Shown here: piece by piece, positions 31,802 to 43,900 of the stretch
Layout of the letters: every line of letters starts with the position of its first letter
How positions within the stretch are numbered: the first letter of the stretch is position 1
NCBI RefSeq assembly: GCF_020520425.1
Contig: NC_079491.1
Location: 4,265,143-4,329,142, forward strand
Source: Spinacia oleracea
Lineage: Eukaryota; Streptophyta; Magnoliopsida; Caryophyllales; Amaranthaceae
Length of the DNA: 64,000 bases
Reading direction: 5' to 3'
Program-made: the position numbers and the translations under genes
Notes under the pieces: generated by a model
Told to the model about the DNA's origin: nothing
The model's input: only the letters and a program-made list of their open reading frames with translations
The model's database searches: none

Positions 31802-34800
31802 ATGAAGTATGTTCTTGTAACAGGAGGTGTTGTGAGTGGATTGGGAAAAGGGGTTACTGCAAGTAGTATCGGTGTTCTTCTTAAAGCATGTGGTCTTCGT
31901 GTTACTGCCATTAAAATTGGTATAGCATTTCTATTTTGTCTGGGTTTTGTTCATTTTGTTTGATTTAATCTGATTTTAATGGGGTTTTATGAGAGTTTTA
32001 CGACGTGGGTTTTGGGATTAGGTTTAAATGCAAGGGTTTATGGGGTCAATTAGATTTTGATTTAGTAATTTTTCACATTGCACCATTTTCCCCAGGAATG
32101 AATCTAATGTATGAGATTAACTTTTTACCCTGTGATCGGGTAAAAAAGACCCAGAAATGCAATAAAAGACAGATTTTTTAACCCCCTTTTCCCTTTGATT
32201 TTTTGGTTAATTGTTGATTTAATTTAATTTTTGGTATTTGGGGATGTTGCAGATCCTTATCTGAATACAGATGCTGGAACTATGTCACCCTTTGAGCATG
32301 GTGAAGTGTTTGTTTTGGATGATGGAGGAGAGGTAAAAATGCTCATATTAATTTAATTAATTAATTACCCTTTTTATTTTTTGGGGTTTATGAAATGCAA
32401 TTTTTTTTAAGAGAATCAATTTCTTAAGATTTGAATATATTATACTCTAGTGAAGTCATTCTTTGATGTTGACTAAATTTCATTATCAATGTTAGCAATT
32501 TGATTTTGTTTTGTTTGGTCTTGGCGGCAGTGAAGGTAGTTGGAAAAGATAGGTTTCTTAGAAAATGATATTGGTTGTTTCATTTTTTCCTCCACTTTCT
32601 GATGAAAACAATGTACTACTTCTTTATGCATTCCATCAAAATATTTGGTCTTTTTACATATAGCTGATCTGTTTGAGAATCGAGCTGTGAATTCGAACTT
32701 TCGGCTTATCTTATCTTATCGAACAAGGTGTGAGAGAAAAGAATTTGGCTTGTGGGTTTTCCTGTTTTCATTGAAAAAACTTGGATAACATTAATGAAAT
32801 TGTTAATGAAGATTTGGGTACTCAAATATTCTCTTTACCTAGAAGTCAATAAAGGGGAAAGAAATATGAAGTAGAAGCTTTAAGGTGTGAAATCACTTGC
32901 TTTTCTTCTTTAAACAGCAAAGTGATTTCCTTTTTCTTGTGGATATATTGTTGTGGGGCCGGAGTGGCAAGTTGTTCCCTTCATAGTTTAAGCTGAAAGA
33001 TATTGATGTTCTACTCAACTTGTGATCAAGTGTTGTTCATGAGCTGATTCAGAACATGTTGCAACCTCAATCATCTCCTCATATAACTAATCAAGTTGTT
33101 AAGGATATGCCAACTTTCATATTTCATAGTACTGAACAATTGAGGTTCATTTCGTTTGTTTAATTGTTTCGCAGGTGGACTTAGATCTTGGTAACTACGA
33201 GAGATTCTTAGACATCAAGCTGACACGCGATAATAATATTACAACCGGGAAAATTTATCAGGCAAGCTAATTTTAACCGACACTGCCTTATCTGTTACCT
33301 AACTTAACTTGTCCCTCTACCCTTCCTTCCTAAGGATGGAGTAACCCACTTGACTATTCTTGATATTCAGTTGATATTGATTATTGTTTGTTTTTCTTTT
33401 TGCTGTATGTGACAGTCTGTCATTGACAAGGAGAGAAGAGGAGATTATTTGGGGAAAACTGTTCAGGTCTTTATCCTTTTCTAATTGAAGATTTTCCACT
33501 GCAGCTACTGAAAACTTCGTAGTCTGAATTATATTTCTTTGTGCTTGTTTAGGTCGTCCCACATGTTACTGATGAAATTCAATCGTGGATAGAACGTGTA
33601 GCGCATACACCAGTAGATGGACAAGAGGGACCTCCTGATGTCTGTGTCATCGAATTAGGCGGAACTATAGGTGCGTCATCAAATCAAATTTACGTGGTTT
33701 GTCATGAACTATTATATTATTACGTGTATAATTGGTCTGAATGTTTTGTTTTTCATGATGTAGGGGACATTGAATCCATGCCGTTTATTGAGGCTCTTGG
33801 ACAATTTTCCTATCGTGTTGGTAGGTTTTCAAGGACCTGTTGCATGCTTGTATTCTTGTACATGGAATTTTTCATTGGAAAATGTTATTGATACTTCTCT
33901 TCTCAACAGGTTCTGGAAACTTTTGCCTTATTCATGTCAGTCTTGTACCAGTGCTAAATGTTGTTGGGGAGCAGGTGATTGAATCAAATCAAATACCAGT
34001 CTGTTAGATTTTGTTAAATACTCACTATCATCTCATTAGAAACTTAATCGAACTCTCTAAGAATTCTTTTTCAATAAACTTCTGAATTTCTTTTAAGATT
34101 AGCCATAAATCTTGCTTTGCCTTTAATAAAACCAGATTACATTTATAAGCATAGCTAGTGATTGAAACCCATAATTATAAATACTTATTTAATTTACAAA
34201 TCAATCTAAGAATTCTTAAATCGTATTTTTATTTAGATGGCCTTTTTAAGAAAAACATTAACTTGAATTTCTTAATTATGTTATCAAAATAGCTTAAATC
34301 AATAAACTGAATCACTCATGAACCACTAAAACAATACTAAAATCAAATTTCTTCCTCTTTGTATGAACTGGATTTTGAAGTCTGTGGTTTAGACATGTTC
34401 CTGGTATATGTAATTGATGAAAACCTATTCTTGCTTTTAACAGAAGACAAAGCCAACCCAGCACAGTGTTCGGGGACTGCGTGGCTTGGGCTTGACAGCA
34501 GATATTTTAGCTTGCCGCAGCACGATGGTATACACTTTTCTCTTCATGCGCATATACACTTTTCTCTCTGTTTATGTTTAGGTTAATCATCCATTTTTCT
34601 TGTGCAGCCTCTTGATGAAAATGTGAAGGCAAAGCTCTCACAATTTTGCCATGTTCCGGTACTCTCAATAACAAAACTCTTTGGTCGTTTTTTTTTTTTA
34701 ACTCTTATGTCATTTGATATATGAATCAAAACCTTACCAAAATATTCCTTTTTCAGGATGAGAATATTATAACTCTGTTTGATGTCCCCAACATTTGGCA

Positions 34801-37800
34801 CATTCCTTTGCTTCTTAGAGTAAGTGGTTTTGCTTCTGTTATTGAATTGGGAAATCTGGTTTATCCTCTATTGAAATCATTGCGAATGTTGAACTTGTGA
34901 ATATCCTTTTATTTCCCTCAGGACCAAAAGGCTCACGAATCTATATTGAAAGTGCTTAACCTCTATAGGTTTGTCCTCTACCGCCATCTCTCATTTTCTC
35001 ATTTTACAGTTGATTTTCCCGAATCTCATCTTACTTCTGCTTGGCTACATGCAGCTTTGCGAAGAAGCCTGTACTAGATGAATGGACTCGGAGAGCTCAA
35101 CTCTGCGGCTTGTTATACGAGCCTGTAAGTTCGGAATTACAATTGGTTTTTTCTCAGCTAAATGATATTCTTGTATTAGCTAAAGCATCATTATCCACTA
35201 TTTAATTTTTTTTTTCTTTCTCAATCCATTAGGTGAGAATAGCCATGGTTGGAAAGTACACAGGACTTTCAGATTCTTATCTCTCTGTGCTAAAGGTAAC
35301 TGAGAAATGTATTACTTTATTGCCTCTATCTTTTGGGGTGGGCTATTTTTTCCCTGTTTACATGCATACTGGTGATAAATTTGCAATGGAGTACCCAGAA
35401 TGTAAGCTACTCTAAATTAGAGCTAATTAGAAATTCATTAGTCTAGTCAAAACTGATAAGTCAACTAATTAAGAAAAATCAAATCATAATAGGTACAAAT
35501 TTGCTAATGGAGTGTAAGCACATGTTATACAGTGTAGTATAATTGCCTTTGTTGACTCCTTTTTAAAAGTTGCCTCTTTTTTCTGCAATGAGGATCCACG
35601 TTTCGAATATTAGCAGTTTATGGACACTATGCACCCAACACTCATCATGCATTGAAGCATAACATCCTAATACTCTTGTATGTTCCCTATCATTTACAAA
35701 AGATCCCGAATTTAAATATAAGCAACGTACGAACATCATTTACTTTATGTTTATGCTGATTTATGCAACATTTAGATAAGAATCTTTCATCCCCATGTAG
35801 CGGTTGACTTTAACATGTATTAAGTAAAAGTGAGAAAGGGTAAAAGTTAAGGTCTTTCCAATCACATTGAGATATTAACTGTATATATTTCTGCTATAAT
35901 CAGGCTCTCCTGCACGCCTCAGTTGCATGTCATCGTAAACTACTTCTTGACTGGGTTCCAGCTAGCGACCTTGAAGAATCGACCAAGGAGGAGGTAATGA
36001 AGGGCTGTTCTTTACACTTTCTAGTTTCCCTTTTTTTCTTTGCTTGCTCTTATTTATGTTTATTTTCTCATATTGATGTAAATTTTTCTACATTGCAGAA
36101 CCCTGAGAGTTACAAAGTTGCATGGAATTTGCTGAAGGTTTGTGTTCTTAAATACCATTAGGCGTGAATTGTGATTACTTTGAAATTGGGAAAATCTTTA
36201 TTAGTAAAAGATGAATATAGCACGATTCTTGTCCGTGGTCAAACAAACTTCTTGCAAGTCCATACACATGTACTTTACTCTTAAAATCTTTGTTAAATGG
36301 TCACAGACTCTCACAGTTATCAGTGACTTATGACAGATACATTCTTAGTCTCGTGTAGTTATTTTTTTTGGTCAAGTGCTAAAACTTGTCTTTCACATTT
36401 TCTGCATAAAATGTTGTGTTACTCAACTCTTTGATTACCTTTGCATTTCAGGGTGCAGATGGTGTTTTAGTTCCTGGAGGATTTGGTGATAGAGGAATAG
36501 AAGGGAAAATTCTTGCAGCGAAGTATGCCAGAGAAAATAATATCCCGTATCTTGGCATTTGTCTGGGAATGCAGCTTGCTGTCGTTGAGTTTGCTCGGTC
36601 TGTTCTTGGATTACAAGATGCAAACAGCACGGAATTTGATACAGAAACCAAAAAAACCTCAAATCCTTTTGTTATATTCATGCCAGAGGTATGTATTATG
36701 ATTTAATTGTCTATAATATGTTGGGGGCAATTGTATACTTGTATCTTCATTAAGCTTATAATATGGCTTACAAACTTACTATATTTCATAAACAGGGATC
36801 AAAAACTCATATGGGTGCCACTATGCGGCTTGGTTCTAGGAGGACATACTTCCAGGTCAAGGACTGCAAGAGTGCAAAGCTGTAAGAAAGATATCAGTTT
36901 GTCTATTTTATTGGACATTTAATGAATGTTCCATTCGATGCTTATGTATATTTTTGTTCTTCATTTAGGTATGGAAATGAAAACTTTGTTGATGAAAGAC
37001 ACCGGCATAGATATGAGGTTTGTATTTTACACTGCAATGATAATATACCTCTTTCTGCAGAACATCTATTGCCTGGTGAAAAATTACTAAAACAGAAACC
37101 AGAAATGACACATGTCACTTCTTGGTGAAAAAATTTCGAACAATTTTTTGTTACTTGATATTTTATAAAAAATTGGTCAATTATAATTTTATAATATCCG
37201 TGCCCTAATCTAGTTGTAGATATGCTTATATAGCTAACTAATTTTTTCATGTAAATAATTTTGTGTTATAGGTGAACCCTGATATGATTGCTCAGCTAGA
37301 GAGTTTTGGTATGTCATTCACCGGGAAAGATGAAAGCGGCGAGCGAATGGAGGTTAGGATTCTAACTTCAGAAACATTTTGGAAATTTCCTGATTGTTCT
37401 TTCCTTAATATTGTATTTGACATTCTCTGTGTTAATCAGATAATTGAGCTGCCTGATCATCCCTTTTTTGTTGGAGCTCAATTTCATCCTGAGTTTAAGT
37501 CAAGACCAGGAAGTCCTTCACCTCTGTTTGTAGGTGCGTATGCTGCAATCTGTTGTGTCTCTTTTATGGAAACAGTTTCACTATTCTCACATTCTTTTGT
37601 TGCCAAATAACTGTCTGATGTCGAGTAACAACACCCTCCCTATCCTTATAGGGTTTACTCTTAGGCTTCGTTTGGTTTGGTGTAAAACGTTTTAAGTGCA
37701 AAATGATTTTCCATGGAAACATTTTCCAAGGGAAAACACAATTCTAAACTAGTTTTCCTTTGGTTGGTTTCTTGAAAATGGGAGAAGATGGTGAGGATTG

Positions 37801-38557
37801 AGGGGAAGAAGGGAGAGTGAGGAAAGGTGGAAAAGTGGTTTCCCTCCCTTTCAAAAGGAAGGGGTTTTCCCACCTTTGAAGGAGTTATGGAGAATAGTTT
37901 TTCATCACTTGCCAAACCAAACAACGTAAAATGATTGAAAAGGGGAATATCGTTTGTTTTCACACCCTTCCAAACGGAGCCTTACTTAACACTCCCCTCT
38001 AAACATCACAATATAACTTGGGTGTTAATAATTATGGTCGTCTTATGATGTTGATTTCTCATCTAATGTATTACGTGGTGATTTTATCTAAACTTATTTC
38101 CTGATTGAATATAGGTCTCATAGCCGCAGCAACCGGACAATTGAGCACTTTCTTAGACAACCCTAATATTGTACATGATATGTTGCAAAGAGATAGCCCA
38201 AAGTGCACCGGTCCCTTGCCAACACAACCTTGCAAGCTTTCTAACGGCCCCGTGAAAGTGATTCACAAACAGCCCAGCAATGGCCTTGTTAACGGAGTAC
38301 ACAAAAACCACGGCAATGGCTCATTAATCCACGGCACACTCAAGGATCATCATGCTACTAATGGTGCATTGAATGGCATTCATCATCCCGGAAATGCAAA
38401 TTTATTGATGAATGGTAGTACTCATCAAAATGGTTCAGCAAATGGTATTTATCCCGAATATAGTCATGATAATGGGATGTCAAACGGAGTACATAGTGAG
38501 CATATAAACGGTACCCTTAATAATAGCATTTGTAGCAATGGTAATGGTTTTCACTAG
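31802..38557 (+). CDS. CTP synthase with Asn-Gly-rich C-terminal tail
   Basis: Makes CTP from UTP, ATP and glutamine in the cytosol, last step of pyrimidine nucleotide synthesis. 21 exons: 31802-31919, 32253-32332, 33175-33261, 33416-33466, 33553-33670, 33764-33820, 33910-33974, 34444-34527, 34608-34658, 34757-34819, 34922-34968, 35055-35124, 35233-35295, 35904-35993, 36099-36137, 36452-36688, 36796-36881, 36969-37017, 37272-37352, 37440-37533, 38115-38557 (2,073 nt, 690 aa). The N-terminal amidoligase domain opens [18 protein letters not shown] (nucleotide-binding loop). [21 protein letters not shown] and [13 protein letters not shown] are signature stretches. The C-terminal class I glutamine amidotransferase triad is C398 (GICLGMQ), H528 and E530 (GAQFHPEF). 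After ~573 an extra ~117-residue tail carries 14 Asn-Gly pairs. Intron 3 uses a GC donor; intron 20 carries a Tourist MITE. The start codon begins the family's conserved N-terminus. Exon phases all close. Confidence 0.96.
33262..33415 (+). other. GC-AG intron 3 of CTP synthase
   Basis: Donor CAG|GCAAGC, acceptor GACAG|TC. Reading on gives a stop within three codons, while splicing gives the invariant [12 protein letters not shown] junction. The non-GT donor is therefore forced by the protein. Confidence 0.9.
37664..37981. mobile_element. Tourist-type MITE in CTP synthase intron 20
   Basis: GGCTTCGTTTGGTTTGG on the left, CCAAACGGAGCC on the right, TTA duplicated at 37,661-37,663 and 37,982-37,984. 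Inner TGTAAAACG / CGTAAAATG region is partly complementary. Confidence 0.82.
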
Positions 38558-40613
38558 TGAAGAAAGGAAAAGGAATGTTAGTGGCCATGCATGATCAGCA
38601 GATTTTTGATTAGCTCCTTCTGCTAGTATTTTACGGTTTGGCTGTACAGTTGGTTGGTTAGAAGTAAAGTAAGCTCAGGTCATTTTAGCTCTTGGGATTC
38701 TGCCGCGTATGAACAGTGCTGAATCCGGTCTTTTTATTCAGGAACGGCCTGTTGTATTTTCATGGTTGCATTGTTATTATGTAACTAAAGAGGTTTTTCT
38801 TCTGTTTTTTTTTTTACCTCTGTAAAACTGAAACTAGTGTGTTTCCTACTGCCTATTACTACTGGGTATATCCTTCTTAAAGAGTGAATGCCTAAAACTT
38901 ACTTTCAGGAAGGCTAGATTTGCATCTGGTTTCACATGATGATATGTTGTTTTTGCTTTGGTTCTTCAACCCAGATGTAATCTTTGAACCTCAACTAAAA
39001 TGAATACTACTATGTCTTTTCAGGATTTTTATTTACAGAACTGTTTTTCAAGATATATGTAATTATTTGAGTATGTATCTGGTGTGGTGGATCTTCCCAT
39101 TTTCTGTTATCATGTTGGAAGAATGTTGAAGTTCAGGTTGTACAGAATATATGTGTGAAGGAATCATAGCAGTATCCTATGTATTCATCATTACTGAATG
39201 ATTATTATCTGTGTTCAACTGTTCAATAAATAAGTAATTGTTCTACCTGTTTATATAATCGGTTATGAACTTATGATATATGCAGGCTAACGCTGTGCAT
39301 TACATATACTTTCTAACATAGTGAAAAATATTGTCGTATGACACAATCATGTGTCTATTATACATTTATTTCTTATTTGCATTCCTCATAATTTAATACG
39401 CGTAATTTATTTCTTATTTGCATTACTCAGAATTTTATGCTTTCGCGTATTATGTTGTTTATATATGGAGTATTAGGTTGTGTTTCTAACTTTTTCACCC
39501 TCCTAAACAATAGGTTCTATTTTTCAAAATTTGTATATTCAACTCTTGTAGAATTCCGGTTAAACTTATTTAATTGTCAATGACACGTCATACCACATGG
39601 CACATTAGTTTTCAACATACTTAGCATGGTTTGACACTTAAATAAGTGTCAGACGGTATGATAGGAGACGAGCTGATAAACCTATCATCTTTAAATGATG
39701 GAAATAGGTGGAGTTTAACTCAAATTCTTGGAAATTATTCATGATGTAACATTGTAACCTACTAAGAATTACTTGGGGACAAACAGATTATGATTAAGGT
39801 TACAAACATGTTGCAGTTTGTATGAGCACTAAGTCACTAATAGTGGGGCTTTCATGTACCCAACCACCCACATCAACATGTGGGTGGGTATGAATATGAA
39901 TATGAATATGAATATGATATGTTAGTCTCCATAACATGGGAATATTTAGTTAGACATTGATTTCAACTCTTGTAATCTTAAGATTAGATGTTCTCATCTC
40001 CTGTCTGTTAGTTACTTAACAAGGATTGGGAATGCAAGTCTGTGTATCGCGAAAATGAGATATCTAATCAGAGATTAGCACGTTAATAAGCCCTTTCGAC
40101 TATTTATGTGACATCTAATCAGAGATTAGCACGTCATTAAGCCCTTTCGACTATTCATGTGTTCAATGGTCGTGAAATGAAGACTATTTGCCCTTTCGTT
40201 TGTATTGAAATTGTTTGTTATTCTATATACGATGAACAAGGCTCTCCCTTGTGTATCAGTGTATGTACATTTTTGGAAAAACTTCAACTTGTACTAAAAC
40301 CGAAAGCTATATCTTTTAATAGGCTATTTCATAAGCTATTGATGCACATCATCTTTGGTTTCAGCTAACATATTTTCATTCATGAAGTCTAACGAGCATA
40401 AGACCTTGTTCTCTTCACCTGATATGGTCTGATTTCTCTAGTTTCTGGTCTAGTTTGATCTGAATGTTTTATGTGAGTGCTTTTTGCTTTCTCGGGTCCA
40501 GTTTGATCTGATTTTTCTGGTCTGATGTAATAAGCAATAAGAATAAGATGAAGAGAACAACTGAAGAATAATGAACATTCATTCTGGTGTTTTCATCCAT
40601 TGAAAATAAACAC
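38558..40613. other. Convergent intergenic region: 3' end of CTP synthase and spacer
   Basis: The CTP synthase 3' UTR begins here. A candidate poly(A) signal AATAAA is at 39,225-39,230, and earlier sites are possible. At 39,892-39,920 GAATAT is repeated about five times. At 40,061-40,160 a ~50-bp unit (ATCTAATCAGAGATTAGCAC... to TTTCGACTATT.ATGTG) is tandemly duplicated. No other gene seen. Confidence 0.5.
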
Positions 40614-40619
40614 TTTATT
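40614..40619 (-). terminator. Candidate poly(A) signal of the GLYR1-type gene
   Basis: AATAAA on the minus strand, 323 bases past the stop codon; plausible 3' UTR length for a plant gene. Confidence 0.4.
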
Positions 40620-40941
40620 ACTCTGGTTATTTCATCTTCTGAGTTTACATAGGAAAAACGAAACTAATCTTCCAAAAGACAGTTGGTACATACACTGATA
40701 CACCTACTGTGCTATTGTGGATACTAAATCTTGATCTTTTTCATTACCCTCTACTCCAAATTTGGATACTCCTGCATTTTTTAGCCCCAACATCACATAA
40801 TTCTCAAATTTACGGCATGAAATCAACAGAAACTATCAGACAATCAGTCAGTTGTATGCAGTAGTCAATTGACCATACATACATACAACTTTTAATCTTC
40901 TAATAAGCTCGCGTCTGAACCAACAATTGAAGTCTTCATAA

Positions 40942-43900
40942 TTATGGATGTTTAGGACCCTTAATTGCTTCATGCACAGCTGAAAAGTCCTGATCTCCAA
41001 GCCCCATGCTTCTAGCCTTTTTGAATGACTGCATTCAACATTAATAATTGCAAATCAAAGTCCACAAACAACATTACATTTTAATCTCTTTGTTCATGCA
41101 AAACTATGCAAGATCAGTACAATAAACATATTTACATGTTCATATTAGTTCAGATAAGGACCGGTAAGTTCAAATTATGTACAAATAAAGGCTAACCACT
41201 TCAGATATGGGATTTTCAAGGGAAAAGAACTAGGACTTAATTGTTGAAAATTGTCATTACGGATGCTTTAAATATACTGTACTTTACTAAGGGTGCTGTT
41301 CTATTCACCTGATTTCACTTATTTTCTGAACTTATTAGAACTTATTTTAGTTGTAAATTGTACTTGGTCAACCCTTAGTTTTCCTGAACTTAACTGAACT
41401 TATTTTTCCTGAAATAAGTGGAAATAAGGTGAACATAACAGAGCCTAATTCATACTCCGTTACACTATTGTTTTACGCAAATTGGCCAAAAATATTTTAG
41501 TAATTAGTTATGTAGTTTATGAAACATGATATTTCGAGTGGTTATTTGTTCACAAAATATAATACTCACTATAATATGATAGATTTGGTTATTTGTGTTG
41601 ATATAATACTTTTTAGATTTAAAATGTAGTAAGAAGGCTTAGACATGCTAATGTGAAAATTTTCAAAAGTTTCACACTATGTCAGCCGCGATCCGTTCTA
41701 TTCATCCGGTACAAGCCGTTTCCGCGACAACGTGACCGTTACCGCGAACGCGACTGCATCCATGTTTTTTTTAATTTTGTATGGTTGGGACATGGTCACA
41801 TGAGACTATTGATTCCGAACCAAGTGAGTAATTTAATCAAAATACTAGTTTAAATGGAAGATAATTAAAAAACAGAGGTATTTTCACCTCATTTGCCGCA
41901 GCAGCTACTGGCATTGAAACAGCATTGTCATCTCCAAGGGCAAGAGCCAATCTCATATCTTTCTGTTGATGCTTTAAAGGAAATGCAGGAGGGTATTTAC
42001 TTTGAAGCATTGAAGGTCCCTTCATCTTGAACATTGGATTAGCTATGGCTCCCAAGTCCTACAACATAATTTTAGGCCCGTCAAAGCAGTGGCGGATCTA
42101 GAAGTTGTACTAAGTGTGGTCACTATAAGTACTTTTTAATTCGAATTAATCGAAAATTAACTAAAATTATGCAAAAAATTTCAGCCATGTGGGGTCAAGT
42201 GACCCCACTCAGCATACATTGCATCCGCCAATGGTCAAAACCAACAAACTACATAACATGTCACATGAATCATCTTACCAGCACATCAAGAAGAGTTTGA
42301 GGATCCAGTCCACTGCTTTCAGTCAATTCCAGCCCTTCCGAAAATGCATTCATCATACTGAAGCAAACACAGAACATCAAATGCCTAAGAATTCAACTTT
42401 CAAAGGTAGTAATTTATCACCTTGTTTAACTAACCCATTAAGCTAATTTATCACCTTGGACTGAAAAAGTGAGAGGGTGAGGAGAGAGAGAGTGAACGAA
42501 GTTGTAAAGATTGTGTGGATAAAAAAAGACATTTTTTATCACCTTGTTTAACTAAACCATTAAGCTAATAAAATCTAACCCTGTAAGGGCCCAGCCCTAA
42601 CCCTTTAAAAACCCATTAAACATCAACCCTTTAAGAGCCCAGCCCGTTTATAAAAATAAAGGGTTGAACCCATTTCAAAATGGGCTGGAGTCGGGCTTTT
42701 TAATGGCCCCCCAGCCCATGGAACAGGTCTAGTCCAATAAATAGTTTCTCATGCTATAAAAATGTGTCAAATTAAATGTGAGTTAAGCAGAAGTTATGCT
42801 ATTTCTATGCACTATGAGGAACAAACTCTTGGTCAGGCAGGTTAAACTTGCATCATGACCTTCCCAAGTTCATCTTCATCATCGAGTCTTTGTTGTTGTG
42901 TTTATTGATAAATCAGTTAGGGTAACTATTCAAATTTAGAAAACAACAGACTGGACTTCAGCACTAAAGAAATACAACACATGTCCTGATTTACACCAAC
43001 ATCACAACTCACAAGCAATAGCCAACTACTTCTAAGGATTAGATCAAAAGATTGCTTAATGGAGTAAAATTTCAGATTATCAGGGATAAAAAAAACTAGG
43101 TTTATGTTCGGTTATACAAAAGAAAAGTACTAGTGACACAGTTCATAACTTCATATTCAATGCCAAGAACAGGTTCCTTTTAAGGTTTGAATGAAAGGTT
43201 TTTACTTCCTCACAGATTAACATAGTTGTGGTTTCCTTTCTCTCTGTCTCTCTTTTCATATATTTACTAATTACCCAATCCAATCCCTGCACCTTACAAG
43301 AGAAAAAAAGGGCGAAAAGTACAGAACTCCCGCTAATATTTACTATTCTAAAGGAGGTATCATAACCATTTGGTATGATCCCACCACATACAGGGCTTGG
43401 ACAGATCCAGATGTACACAGCCCTAGCCCTTTCTAGTACAAATCCATAAAGTTATAGAAACTGTTTAGAAATCAATACACGGTTTGTTAATTATGCAAGG
43501 CAGAAGACAAACATAAAGTCAAGTTAGGTCCACAATAAAGATGTAATACAAGTTGCAAGTAAAATGAAGCACAAGTGTAATCTTCAGGTCATCTTATTTT
43601 GCAGATGACCATTCTTTTAATCTCTACCATATAGTGTCTATGCCCAAATATTAGACACAAAATGGAAATGCTTATAAAGATTATTCACTCGTAATGGAAA
43701 AAGAACATTACCTGCCCATTATCATGTTGACCACTAGCTTCATTTTAGCTCCATTTCCGACCTGCCCCAGGAAGAAAGAATTCTTCCCCAACACATCAAA
43801 AATTGGAATTGCCTCATCATATAGCCCCTACAAATCACACATGGTACAATGAATATTAAGGCAATCAAAGATGTTTGGAGAAGACCACCATCATTCATCT

